From an uncultured Eubacteriales bacterium (lineage in GTDB: Bacteria > Bacillota > Clostridia > Oscillospirales > Oscillospiraceae), in contig URNZ01000021.1 of the NCBI GenBank assembly GCA_900549405.1, forward strand, positions 1 through 26,478: 26,478 nucleotides of DNA, written 5' to 3'. The notes beneath the pieces were generated by a model that was not told the origin of the DNA, did no database searches, and saw nothing but the letters and a program-made list of their open reading frames with translations. Positions 1 to 7,069 of the stretch are shown here, piece after piece. The number at the start of each line of letters is the position of its first letter. The stretch's first letter is position 1. The position numbers and the translations under genes are program-made.

Positions 1-149
1 ATCAAACCCTTTGACCGGCCTATATTTCTCAACTATCCTGAAAACTTACAGCCATCAACGAGCGGCTGGACCTGGACACGGCCAAGCTGCTTATTGCGGA
101 GTATAAAAAGACCCGGACCCCGGAGCATACTCCGGGCCGGGACAAGTGA
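1..149 (+). pseudogene. 3' end of an unidentified gene, apparently frameshifted
   Basis: The frame starting at base 51 reads AINERLDLDTAKLLIAEYKK and continues to a TGA at 147-149, with protein-like composition. Going upstream, this frame meets a TGA at 39-41. The frame starting at base 1 reads IKPFDRPIFLNYPENLQ without a stop. The two segments join into one plausible C-terminus if a single base is missing near position 50 (CAG-GCC-ATC expected, CAGCCATC present). I do not recognise the protein. The stop lies 13 bases before the next ATG, so it was probably cotranscribed with the membrane protein downstream. The alternatives are a sequencing error at the window edge or a genuine decayed gene. 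Confidence 0.45.
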
Positions 150-162
150 GGAGGACGAGATT

Positions 163-591
163 ATGATGATGGCTTCTATCGTGACCCTGCCCGTGCTGGT
201 ATTCACCATGTGTCTGGCCCTGCTGCCCATCGCCCTGTTGGTGGTGCTGCAGGTATTCCTGTGCCGAAAGAGCAGAAAGCTGGGGCTGATCCTGCCCGTG
301 CTGTCCCTGGTGCTGTCCTTTGTGCTCACCAGCGTGGCCCTGATCAACTGCGTTACCCCGGCGGCGGCGGCCACCATGACCACAGTGGACGAAAACGGCC
401 AGATGGTGGAGGAGGTCCTCCCCCAGCCTGACTTCTATCCCCCCACTGGGGGAGAGATCGCCGCCCTGGTGGCCCTGTTTCTCACCTGCAACATCCCCAC
501 GGCGGCCTTTGGCGGCATCTGGCTCTATTACAAGAACCGCCACGACTTTCAGGACGGCCTGCGGCGGATGAACATTCAGGACTTAGAGTGA
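163..591 (+). CDS. Small membrane protein of unknown function
   Basis: This 142-residue protein has three hydrophobic segments, roughly residues 5-30, 40-65 and 100-125. An acidic, proline-containing loop (about 70-98) lies between the second and third. The C-terminus is charged and ends in DLE. No catalytic motif is visible and I cannot name a family. The start is the first of three consecutive ATG codons, because AGGAGG lies 8 bases upstream. An upstream extension in the same frame is open but has no ribosome binding site and overlaps the preceding gene fragment. The gene ends just before a strong shared terminator and converges on the symporter gene. Confidence 0.75.
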   Translation: MMMASIVTLPVLVFTMCLALLPIALLVVLQVFLCRKSRKLGLILPVLSLVLSFVLTSVALINCVTPAAAATMTTVDENGQMVEEVLPQPDFYPPTGGEIAALVALFLTCNIPTAAFGGIWLYYKNRHDFQDGLRRMNIQDLE

Positions 592-599
592 ATCAAGTA

Positions 600-648
600 A
601 AAAACGCTCCCGCTTCCGGTGTAGCAGCCGGAAACGGGAGCGCTTTTG
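600..648. terminator. Bidirectional intrinsic terminator
   Basis: A near-perfect stem is formed by CGCTCCCGCTTCCGG and CCGGAAACGGGAGCG, with A-rich sequence on the left and T-rich sequence on the right. It sits between two convergent genes and can end transcription of both. Confidence 0.85.
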
Positions 649-658
649 TTATGATCTG

Positions 659-1873
659 TTACAGAATCTCGGTGTCGGGCACCTGCTGGATGTTGTGCTT
701 TTTCGCGTAGCCGGTGAGGATCAGGGTCAGCGCCCCGTCGCCGGTGATGTTGCAGGCGGTGCCAAAGCTGTCCTGCAGGGCGAAGATGGTCAGCATCAGG
801 GCGGTGCCGTTGTTGTCAAAGCCCAGCACGCTGGTGATAAGCCCCAGAGAGGCCATCACCGTGCCCCCGGGCACGCCGGGAGCGCCCACGGCGAACACGC
901 CCAGCAGCAGACAGAACAAGATCATAGTTCCCGGGGCGGGCAGAACCCCGTACAGCACCTTGGACACGGTCATGACGAAGAATACCTCGGTGAGGACCGA
1001 GCCGCACAGGTGGATGTTGGCGAACAGGGGGATGCCGAAGTCCACCAGGTCCCGGCGGAGGACGGAGGACTTGCGGGCCCCGTCCAGGGCCACAGCCAGG
1101 GTGGCGGCGGAGGACATGGTGCCCACGGCGGTGAGATAGGCCGGGCCATAGTGGCGCAGCACCTGCCAGGGATTCTCGCCGGAATAGACCGCCGCCAGAC
1201 CATACAGCACCGCCAGCCACAGATAGTGCCCCACCAGCACGATCAAAATGACCAGCAGGAACACGGGCAGCTGCCGGGTGATGGACCCCTCGTAGGCCAG
1301 GCCGCAGAAGGTCCCGGCGATGAAGAAGGGCAGGATGGGGATGATGATCCGGGTGACCACCTCCAGCACGATATGCTGGAACTCCTCCAGCAGGCGGATG
1401 ACGGTGCCCGCCTGGGTCCAGGTGGCGGCCAGGCCGATGAGCACGGAGAACACCAGGGCAGAGATCACCGGCATGATGGGGGAGATCTCCAGCTGGAACA
1501 GCAGCTCCGGCGCAGTGCGCAGCCCTTCAGCAGAGGACTGGATGGACATGCCGGGGATGAGGACGAAGCCCGCTCCGGCGGACAGCAGGGCGGCGCACAC
1601 CGACGAGGTGTAGGCCAGGAGCAGGGACAGCCCCAGCATCCGGGAGGCGTTGCTCTTCAGCCGGGTGATGGAGGGGGCGATGAAGCCGATGACGATGAGG
1701 GGCACACAGAAGGAGATGAGAGATCCCAGCAGGTTCTTCACCGTGAGGATGACCTGCATCACCGTCTCGCCAAGGCCACCGGCCGACGCGCCGCCCGCCC
1801 AGAGGCCCACCAGGATGCCGGCCAAAACGCCCAGCACCAGGCGGGCAGGCAGACTGCCCAGTAGTTTTTTCAT
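659..1873 (-). CDS. Dicarboxylate/amino acid:cation symporter (DAACS family)
   Basis: This 404-residue integral membrane protein resembles the GltP/SstT-type DAACS symporters, which import acidic or small neutral amino acids or dicarboxylates with Na+ or H+. Many hydrophobic segments are visible. The SSAATLAVAL segment near residue 250 matches the serine-rich re-entrant hairpin of the family. GAPGVPGGTVMA and the C-terminal DSFGTACNITGDG match the second hairpin and the conserved substrate/Na+ segment. Length is normal. I start at the ATG before KKLLGSLP, with AAAAGG about 12 bases upstream. A longer frame to 1969 would run over the promoter. The gene appears monocistronic. The exact substrate cannot be told. 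Confidence 0.88.
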   Translation of the reverse strand: MKKLLGSLPARLVLGVLAGILVGLWAGGASAGGLGETVMQVILTVKNLLGSLISFCVPLIVIGFIAPSITRLKSNASRMLGLSLLLAYTSSVCAALLSAGAGFVLIPGMSIQSSAEGLRTAPELLFQLEISPIMPVISALVFSVLIGLAATWTQAGTVIRLLEEFQHIVLEVVTRIIIPILPFFIAGTFCGLAYEGSITRQLPVFLLVILIVLVGHYLWLAVLYGLAAVYSGENPWQVLRHYGPAYLTAVGTMSSAATLAVALDGARKSSVLRRDLVDFGIPLFANIHLCGSVLTEVFFVMTVSKVLYGVLPAPGTMILFCLLLGVFAVGAPGVPGGTVMASLGLITSVLGFDNNGTALMLTIFALQDSFGTACNITGDGALTLILTGYAKKHNIQQVPDTEIL

Positions 1874-1940
1874 AGTAACACACAACCTTTTTTCTTCTTC
1901 TCTCTGCTCCTGTTTGCAGGACGCTTGCGGAAATATGCTC

Positions 1941-1969
1941 ATTGTATCACAGGGGCGGAAGAATCGCAA
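1941..1969 (-). promoter_or_regulatory. Promoter of the DAACS symporter gene
   Basis: On the minus strand, TTGCGA (1969-1964), a 17-base spacer and TACAAT (1946-1941) form a good vegetative-type promoter about 70 bases upstream of the start codon. Confidence 0.6.
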
Positions 1970-2000
1970 GAAAAACCCGGCTGGAAATGGGGGTTTTGTC
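1970..2000 (-). terminator. Weak candidate terminator of mntP
   Basis: On the minus strand AAAACCC and GGGTTTT can pair across a 12-base loop and are followed by a T-run. The stem is short, so this is tentative. Confidence 0.35.
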
Positions 2001-2012
2001 CGGCGGACAGGC

Positions 2013-2573
2013 TCAGCCGCCCATCAGGTGCTCCACCAGGATTTTTATTCCCATCAGCACCAGCACCACGCCGCCCAGCAGCTCCGCCTGGTGCTGGAAC
2101 CGAGCCCCGAACACCGCCCCCACCTTCACGCCAACAGCGGAGATGACAAAGGTGGTGCAGCCGATGAACAGCACGGCGGGGACGATGTCCACCTGCAAAA
2201 AGGCGAAGGTGACGCCCACGGCCAGGGCGTCGATGCTGGTGGCCACGGCCAGGGGGAGCATGGTGCGGAAAGCAAAGGAGCTGTCCACCGACTCCTCCTC
2301 GTTCTCCCGGGACTCCCGGATCATGTTCACGCCGATGATCCCCAGCAGGATAAAGGCGATCCAGTGGTCCAGGCTGGCGATCATGGCCTGGAAGCGCACC
2401 CCCAGCAGCCAGCCCAACAGGGGCATCAGGGCCTGGAACAGACCGAAATAGCCTCCGCAGATCAGGCTGTGGCGCAGACGCAGCCGGGGGGTGGATAGTC
2501 CCTTGCAGATGGATACGGCAAAGGCGTCCATAGAGAGCCCCACCGCAATGACAAACAGCTCCCAAAGATTCAT
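2013..2573 (-). CDS. mntP: Manganese efflux pump MntP
   Basis: MntP (DUF204) exports Mn2+ across the cytoplasmic membrane and protects against manganese excess. The 186-residue protein has six hydrophobic segments in two homologous halves. The family's conserved acidic motifs are present: GLSMDAFAVSICKG near residues 12-25 and TSIDALAVGVTF near 110. Length fits the family. The chosen ATG follows AGGAGG by 8 bases. A TTG two codons upstream sits only 2 bases from that site and is unlikely. A yybP-ykoY Mn2+ riboswitch lies directly upstream and independently supports the function. The gene appears to be its own unit. Confidence 0.95.
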   Translation of the reverse strand: MNLWELFVIAVGLSMDAFAVSICKGLSTPRLRLRHSLICGGYFGLFQALMPLLGWLLGVRFQAMIASLDHWIAFILLGIIGVNMIRESRENEEESVDSSFAFRTMLPLAVATSIDALAVGVTFAFLQVDIVPAVLFIGCTTFVISAVGVKVGAVFGARFQHQAELLGGVVLVLMGIKILVEHLMGG

Positions 2574-2603
2574 GTTCAATTCCTCCTATAGTTGTCGGAG
2601 ACG

Positions 2604-2640
2604 AAAAAAGACCTACCTGCCCCATAGGACAGATAAGTCT
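2604..2640 (-). terminator. Riboswitch expression-platform terminator
   Basis: On the minus strand AGACTTATCTGTCC pairs with GGGCAGGTAGGTCT (with some G-U pairs) around a short loop, followed by TTTTTT. Its 5' arm reuses the 3' strand of the riboswitch P1 helix, so the two structures exclude each other. That is the layout of an ON switch by antitermination when Mn2+ is bound. Confidence 0.8.
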
Positions 2641-2727
2641 CATCGTTTCAGACCCGGCCAGGAGAGGCATCTTCTCCAGAATGTTGACCGGGCCGCGCGG
2701 CGCGCCGACTACTCCCTTAAAGTCTGA
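2630..2727 (-). ncRNA. yybP-ykoY manganese riboswitch
   Basis: The conserved elements appear in order on the minus strand: GGGAGTAG (about 2715), CGGTCAACAT (about 2690), and GTCTGAAACGATGAGAC (about 2652-2636). The P1 helix can form between CAGA..TAAG at the 5' side and CTTATCTG at the 3' side. These match the known Mn2+-sensing yybP-ykoY aptamer. A P1-overlapping terminator follows, and then mntP, the classic target of this class. I infer that Mn2+ binding stabilises P1, prevents the terminator and turns on the exporter. Confidence 0.9.
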
Positions 2728-2729
2728 CC

Positions 2730-2759
2730 AGTTTACCACAGCAAGACCGTCCCTGTCAA
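2730..2759 (-). promoter_or_regulatory. Promoter of the mntP riboswitch transcript
   Basis: On the minus strand TTGACA (2759-2754), an 18-base spacer and TAAACT (2735-2730) are seen. TGG directly before the -10 makes it an extended -10. The predicted start would fall at the first bases of the aptamer. Confidence 0.6.
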
Positions 2760-2768
2760 CGCTATTCC

Positions 2769-2819
2769 GGCGGAAACAAAAATATGCGGGAATGTGCGGG
2801 AAAAACGTTTGTTTCCACC
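2769..2819. repeat. Long inverted repeat downstream of the thioesterase gene
   Basis: GGCGGAAACAAA at 2769-2780 faces TTTGTTTCCACC at 2808-2819, 11 of 12 complementary and the twelfth G-U in RNA from either strand. The loop holds a short direct repeat, ATGCGGGA/ATGTGCGGGA. It lies just past the thioesterase stop and may serve as its 3' terminator or RNA-stability element, although no clear external T-run follows. Confidence 0.45.
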
Positions 2820-2831
2820 AGGCAGAGGGAC

Positions 2832-3236
2832 TTAGTGCAGCATGAAGAAGGTATAGGTGGCGGTGGCCACCACCGCCCCCTGGTCGTTGGTCATCTCCAG
2901 GGCTACCACCGACAGGGTGCGGCCCAGCTTTTTGGGGGTGGCGGTGCAGTAAATTTTGCTGCCGTTTGCCGGGCGGAGGTATTCGATGGAGCAGCCGGAG
3001 GTGACGCAGCTGCCCCCCTTGGAGCAGGCGCAGCAGCCGCCCACCGTGTCCGCCAGGGTGGACAGGGCCCCGCCGTGGACGTTGCCGTGGGGATTGATGC
3101 TGTCCGGGCCTATAATAAGCTCCCCCTTGGCATAGCCCGGCCCCACGTCGGTGAGGACGATGCCGTTTTCATAGGAGAACTGGTGGGGGGCGTTGACCCC
3201 CTGGATGATGGCGACGGAACTATCTTCGGGACGCAT
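2832..3236 (-). CDS. PaaI-family hotdog thioesterase
   Basis: This 134-residue protein is a single hotdog-fold domain of the PaaI/YbgC-like acyl-CoA thioesterase group. The diagnostic stretch NPHGNVHGGALSTLADTVGG covers residues 48-67; the Asn/His-Gly-Gly portion and the Asp near its end normally form the active site. EYLRPANGSKIYCTA follows as the next core strand. These enzymes are usually cytoplasmic tetramers that hydrolyse aromatic or medium-chain acyl-CoA esters; the substrate here is unknown. The ATG has AAAGGAGG 8 bases upstream. It is the last gene of a minus-strand operon behind the MATE exporter (39-base gap). Confidence 0.87.
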   Translation of the reverse strand: MRPEDSSVAIIQGVNAPHQFSYENGIVLTDVGPGYAKGELIIGPDSINPHGNVHGGALSTLADTVGGCCACSKGGSCVTSGCSIEYLRPANGSKIYCTATPKKLGRTLSVVALEMTNDQGAVVATATYTFFMLH

Positions 3237-3275
3237 AGCGCGCCCTCCTTTCTCTTCTGAACGTGTTGGTGTTAA

Positions 3276-4655
3276 TCAGCGGGCCTGCTCCTGGGGCGAT
3301 ACCGGCAGCAGCTTTTTCCGCCGCTTTAAAAACAGGGTCAATGTGGTGGCGGAGGCCAAAAAGTCGGCCACCGGCTCGGCGGCATACAGCCCCATCACGC
3401 TGCCGCTGAGCCAGGGCAGCAGGACGGCCAGGGGCACCAGCAGGATGATCTTGCGCAGCAGGGCCAGAAACAGGCTGGTCTTGGCCTGGCCCAAAGCCAT
3501 AAAGGTGGACTGACAGGCCACCTGGGCCCCAAAGGCCCACACGCCCCCGAAGAACAGGGGCATTACCCGGCCCACCAGGGCGACCAGCTCCGGGTCGTCG
3601 TTGAACATCAGCGCCACAGCGGCGGGGAACAGAGCCACCAGCAGGAAGGCCGCCGTGGTCACCGTCATGGTCACCGCCAGCAGACGGTGGAACACCGCCC
3701 GCACCCGGGCATAGTTCTTGGCTCCGTAGTTATAGCTCATAATGGGCTGCACCCCGGTGGTGATGCCGTGGCTGGGCATCACAATGATCTGCATCACGCT
3801 CTGCAGAATGGTGATGCTGGCCACATACAGGTCCCCGCCGTATTTCTGCGCCCCCACGTTCAGCACCACCGTCACCAAGCTCTCGGTGGACTGCATGATG
3901 AAGGGGGCCACGCCCAGGGCGGCGATCTTGCCCATTACACGGGGGCGGAAACCCAGGTGTTCCCGGCAGATGTGCAGGCCGGACCGGTCCGAGCACAAAA
4001 AGCCCACCACCCACACGGCGCTGACGGCCTGGGACAAAATGGTGGCCAGGGCCGCACCCTTCACCCCCATGCGGAATACAAAGATGAACAGCGGGTCCAG
4101 CAGGATATTCAGCACCGCCCCGATGAGTACCGAGCACATGGCCGGCATGGCCTTTCCCTGGGCGCTGATAAAGGTGTTCAGGCCCAGGGAAAGCTGTACA
4201 AAGATCGTCCCCAGCAGATAGATGGTCAGATAGTCGGTGGCATAGCCGATGGTGTCCGCCGATGCGCCGAAGGCCAGCAGCAGGGGCCGCTGAAATACAG
4301 AAAAGCCCACAGTCAAAACCAGGGCCATGGTCACCAGCATGGACACGGCGCTGCCCAGAATGGCCTCTGCCCCCTTCCGGTCCCCCGCTCCCAGGCGGAT
4401 GGATGCCAGGGGGGCGCCCCCCATGCCCGCAAAGGCGGAAAAGGCGGAGATCAGGGTGAGGATGGGAAACGTCACCCCTACGCCGGTGAGGGCCGTTTTT
4501 CCCACCACGGCGATGTGGCCGATATAGATCCGGTCCACGATGTTATACAGTACGTTGATGAGCTGGGCGGCCACAGCGGGGGCGGCCAGGCGGAGCATCA
4601 GCGGGCCGATGGGCGCGCTGGCCAGCGCCTGCTCATTTTGAAAGGTCCGGGCCAC
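3276..4655 (-). CDS. MATE family efflux transporter
   Basis: This 459-residue, 12-helix membrane protein belongs to the MATE (NorM/DinF-like) cation-coupled multidrug exporters. The N-terminus, with APAVAAQLINVLYNIVDRIYIG, matches the first conserved helix, including a V-D-R-x-Y-I-G motif typical of the Firmicutes branch. GITTGVQPIMSYNYGAKNYARV near residue 300 is the family's conserved second-half motif. Length is normal. Translation starts at a GTG with GGAGG about 10 bases upstream. That site lies within the last codons of the DMT gene, whose stop is only 6 bases away, so translation of the two is probably coupled. The substrate is unknown. Confidence 0.92.
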   Translation of the reverse strand: MARTFQNEQALASAPIGPLMLRLAAPAVAAQLINVLYNIVDRIYIGHIAVVGKTALTGVGVTFPILTLISAFSAFAGMGGAPLASIRLGAGDRKGAEAILGSAVSMLVTMALVLTVGFSVFQRPLLLAFGASADTIGYATDYLTIYLLGTIFVQLSLGLNTFISAQGKAMPAMCSVLIGAVLNILLDPLFIFVFRMGVKGAALATILSQAVSAVWVVGFLCSDRSGLHICREHLGFRPRVMGKIAALGVAPFIMQSTESLVTVVLNVGAQKYGGDLYVASITILQSVMQIIVMPSHGITTGVQPIMSYNYGAKNYARVRAVFHRLLAVTMTVTTAAFLLVALFPAAVALMFNDDPELVALVGRVMPLFFGGVWAFGAQVACQSTFMALGQAKTSLFLALLRKIILLVPLAVLLPWLSGSVMGLYAAEPVADFLASATTLTLFLKRRKKLLPVSPQEQAR

Positions 4656-4661
4656 AGCAGA

Positions 4662-5576
4662 TCATCCTCCTTCTTCACCGGTCTTACGTTGGTTCGGTTT
4701 TTTCCTCAAAAAACCGAACTTGGTCTCCGAACAGAGCACCGCCACAAAAATCAGACCAAAGCCCGCCAGCAGCCGCCCAGTCACCGGATCGCCGTAAAAC
4801 AGTACGGAGGATAGCACGCCGAACACCGACTCCAACGACAGGATAACTGAGGCGGAGGCGGGGTCGGACCATCGCTGGCCCACATTTTGGAACAGCAGCG
4901 CCACCGTGGTGGCCATCACACACAGATAGACCATGGGCCACAGCAGCTCCCGCTGCAGAAGAAGGCCCATATCAAAGCGCTCTGTGGGCAGGCTGAACAG
5001 CCAGCTGTACAGCCCGGCAAAGGCAAACTGAAATACGGTGAGCAGGGTGATGTCCTTCCCGGGGGCCAGCTTCTCCACCGACACGATGTGGGCGGCATAG
5101 AACACGGCACTCAGCAGGGTGATCAGGTCCCCGGCGTTGATGGACAGCTGGTCGTTCAAAGATACCAGCCCTACCCCCGCCACGCACAAAAGGGCGGCGG
5201 CGATATTATATCGGTCAGGCCGCTTGTGGACCACCGCCCAGGTGAAAAAGGGCACCAGCACACAGTATACCGCCGTAAGAAAGGCGTTTTTCGACGGGGT
5301 GGTCATGGACAGGCCAAACGTCTGGACGGAATAGGCGATGAACAGCATCCCGCCCACAATGGCCCCCCGCCACAGATAGTCCGGGGTGAATTTTTTCCAT
5401 CGTCCGCCGCATAGGGCCGCCAGCAGGATCCCCCCCACCGTAAAACGGACGGCCAGCAGACGAAATACAGGGATGATGTCCAGGGCGTTCTTCATAATGA
5501 AGAAGGAGGTGCCCCAGATGATGGCGGTGGCAAACAGCATGGGCTTTGCCAGCAGTTTCATGGTCTTGGAAGACAT
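4662..5576 (-). CDS. DMT family (EamA) transporter
   Basis: This 304-residue protein has about ten hydrophobic segments forming two EamA repeats. FATAIIWGTSFFIMKNALD near residue 15 and SLESVFGVLSSVLFYGDPVTG near 260 match the conserved first helix of repeat one and the conserved ninth-helix glutamate region of repeat two. DMT proteins move metabolites or amino acids across the membrane; the substrate cannot be read from sequence. The start ATG (SSKTMKLL) has GGAG 8 bases upstream. A longer open frame upstream runs into the divergent promoter region. It is the first gene of the operon with the MATE exporter and thioesterase. Confidence 0.88.
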   Translation of the reverse strand: MSSKTMKLLAKPMLFATAIIWGTSFFIMKNALDIIPVFRLLAVRFTVGGILLAALCGGRWKKFTPDYLWRGAIVGGMLFIAYSVQTFGLSMTTPSKNAFLTAVYCVLVPFFTWAVVHKRPDRYNIAAALLCVAGVGLVSLNDQLSINAGDLITLLSAVFYAAHIVSVEKLAPGKDITLLTVFQFAFAGLYSWLFSLPTERFDMGLLLQRELLWPMVYLCVMATTVALLFQNVGQRWSDPASASVILSLESVFGVLSSVLFYGDPVTGRLLAGFGLIFVAVLCSETKFGFLRKKPNQRKTGEEGG

Positions 5577-5591
5577 AAGATCAACTCCGAA

Positions 5592-5621
5592 TTGCAAAGT
5601 ATGAGAAAGGTATGCTATGAT
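5592..5621 (+). promoter_or_regulatory. Promoter of the glycosylase-HAD operon
   Basis: TTGCAA (5592-5597), an 18-base spacer and TATGAT (5616-5621) are seen. The -10 overlaps the upstream ATG at 5617, which argues that translation of the glycosylase starts further down, at the TTG at 5650. Confidence 0.6.
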
Positions 5622-5649
5622 ATCAGGGAAACGAGGGGAGGCGGGACGT

Positions 5650-6246
5650 TTGCAACTGCTCACACGGGAATTTTACGCCCGGGACACCCTGACGGTGGCC
5701 CGGGCGCTGCTGGGACAGCACATCGTCCGCAAGCTGCCGGACGGAACGCAGCTGGTGTGCCGCATCACAGAGACAGAGGCCTATATCGGCCCCATCGACA
5801 AGGCCTGCCACGCCTACGGCGGGCGGCGCACCCCCCGCACCCAGACGCTGTATGCCCAGCCGGGGACGGCCTATCTCTATCTCATCTACGGTATGTACCA
5901 CTGCCTGAACTTCGTCACCGAGCCGGAGGGCACCCCCTGTGCGGTGCTCATCCGGGGGGCGAAGGCAGTGAAAAACGAGGATATTATAGCAGAAAACCGC
6001 TTTGGGCGCAAGGTGGACCGGCTCACCGCTTATCAGCGAAAAAATTTTTTAAACGGCCCGGGCAAGCTGTGCCGGGGGTTAATGCTAACCCGGGAGCAGA
6101 ACGGCCTGGACCTCACCGACCCGGCCGGCCCGCTTACCGTCTGCGCCGGCTCCCCGCCCCAGCAGGTCTTTACCGGGGAGCGCATCGGCATCGACTACGC
6201 CCAGGAGGCGGCCCGCTTCCCCTGGCGGTTCTGGACGGAGGAATAA
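5650..6246 (+). CDS. DNA-3-methyladenine glycosylase (AAG/MPG family)
   Basis: This base-excision repair enzyme removes alkylated purines such as 3-methyladenine from DNA. With the TTG start it is 198 residues, typical of bacterial members. The active-site block ETEAYIGPIDKACHAYGG is intact. By alignment to human AAG, Glu43, Tyr45 and His54 correspond to the catalytic Glu125 and to Tyr127 and His136. LIYGMYHCLNFV and NGPGKLCRGLML are also family-conserved. I prefer the TTG at 5650 over the ATG at 5617 because GGGGAGG sits 8 bases before it, homologues begin near LTREFYARDT, and the ATG overlaps the predicted -10. One base separates it from the HAD gene. Confidence 0.92.
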   Translation: MQLLTREFYARDTLTVARALLGQHIVRKLPDGTQLVCRITETEAYIGPIDKACHAYGGRRTPRTQTLYAQPGTAYLYLIYGMYHCLNFVTEPEGTPCAVLIRGAKAVKNEDIIAENRFGRKVDRLTAYQRKNFLNGPGKLCRGLMLTREQNGLDLTDPAGPLTVCAGSPPQQVFTGERIGIDYAQEAARFPWRFWTEE

Positions 6247-6247
6247 C

Positions 6248-6877
6248 ATGTACTTTTTTGACTTAGACGGCACCCTGCTGGACTCCAACGGCATCTGGCT
6301 GGACATTGACCGGGACTTTCTGGCCCGGCACGGGATATCCCCCGTGCCCGAGGACTATACGGAATATGTGACCCACCACTCCTTCCCCGACGCGGCGGCC
6401 TACACCCGGCGGCGGTTCGGCCTGGACATGCCGGAGGAGGACATCTGCCGGGCGTGGCTGGACATGGCCCTGGAGGCCTATTCCCACCAGCTGCCCCTGA
6501 AGCCGGGGGCGGGGGAGTATGTCCGCCGGGCGGTCCAGCGGGGGGAGCGGTGCGCCCTGCTGTCCTCCTGTATGCCGGAGCTGTGCCGGGCCGCCCTGGC
6601 CCACCACGGCCTGACAGACTGCTTCTCTCACATTCTGACGGCGGCGGAGCTGGGGCTGGAAAAACGGAACCCAGCCCTCTACCGCCATGCGGCAGAGCGA
6701 TGCGGAGTCCCGAACGGGGACTGTGTGCTCTTCGACGACTCCCCCCTGGCCTGCGCCGCTGCCCGGAAAGCGGGCTGGCAGGTATACGGCGTAGCCGACC
6801 CCATCTTTGCACATCAAGGGGCGGAAATGGGGAAAGTCTGTCATGTGTATCCGTTTAAATTTGAAGGCGAATTGTAG
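6248..6877 (+). CDS. HAD family hydrolase
   Basis: This 209-residue protein is a haloacid-dehalogenase superfamily phosphatase, probably acting on a small phosphorylated metabolite in the cytoplasm. The four motifs are visible: DLDGT at 5-9 (Asp5 nucleophile, Asp7 acid/base), Ser106 in LLSSC, Lys139 in GLEKRNP, and FDDS at 162-165. The insert between motifs I and II is a helical cap, as in the beta-phosphoglucomutase/phosphoglycolate phosphatase group. The ATG starts one base after the glycosylase stop, so the two are cotranscribed and probably translationally coupled. The TAG stop is formed by the first bases of the palindromic repeat that follows. Confidence 0.9.
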   Translation: MYFFDLDGTLLDSNGIWLDIDRDFLARHGISPVPEDYTEYVTHHSFPDAAAYTRRRFGLDMPEEDICRAWLDMALEAYSHQLPLKPGAGEYVRRAVQRGERCALLSSCMPELCRAALAHHGLTDCFSHILTAAELGLEKRNPALYRHAAERCGVPNGDCVLFDDSPLACAAARKAGWQVYGVADPIFAHQGAEMGKVCHVYPFKFEGEL

Positions 6878-7034
6878 GGGCCGCTGTCCTCAGCGGCCCC
6901 TCGTTCGGGCGGATGGGGACATCCGCCCCTACGCCAGAGTACCGATAGGCAATGTAGGGGCGGACCTCTGTGTCCGCCCGCGACAACGGATGCACCCTCG
7001 TGGGTCACCCTCATCCGTCATGGCTGCGCCATGC
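6873..7034. repeat. Mosaic of intergenic palindromic repeats
   Basis: Several palindromes follow one another. They are: a GTAGGGGCCGCTG..CAGCGGCCCC unit from 6874; GGGCGGAT..ATCCGCCC ending in GCCCCTAC at 6932, so GTAGGGGC and GCCCCTAC face each other as terminal inverted repeats; TGTAGGGGCGGA..TCCGCCCG at 6953-6980; a nested ACGGATG..CATCCGT pair (6986-7018) with an inner ACCC..GGGT; and ATGGC..GCCAT (7020-7032). No protein is encoded. The pattern looks like the short non-autonomous, hairpin-forming repeats scattered between genes in gut Clostridia, but genome copy number cannot be judged here. Confidence 0.7.
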
Positions 7035-7036
7035 CA

Positions 7037-7066
7037 CCTTCCCCCTGGGAGGGGGGGAAGGCTTTT
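7037..7066 (+). terminator. Intrinsic terminator-like hairpin
   Basis: CCTTCCCCC and GGGGGAAGG pair around a short loop and are followed by CTTTT. It closes the repeat mosaic and can end plus-strand transcription from the HAD gene. On the other strand it lies just behind the deoC stop. Confidence 0.6.
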
Positions 7067-7069
7067 GCG

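Noticed and set aside
695..1864. Long plus-strand open frame (389 codons) opposite the symporter
   Set aside because: It is a low-complexity Gln/Gly/His-rich shadow of a clear membrane protein gene, with no ribosome site.
2574..2579. TTG as an earlier start for mntP
   Set aside because: It sits 2 bases after the AGGAGG site, too close; the ATG at 2573 has proper spacing.
5617..5649. ATG at 5617 as the glycosylase start
   Set aside because: It overlaps the predicted -10 and lacks a ribosome site; the TTG at 5650 has both spacing and homology in its favour.
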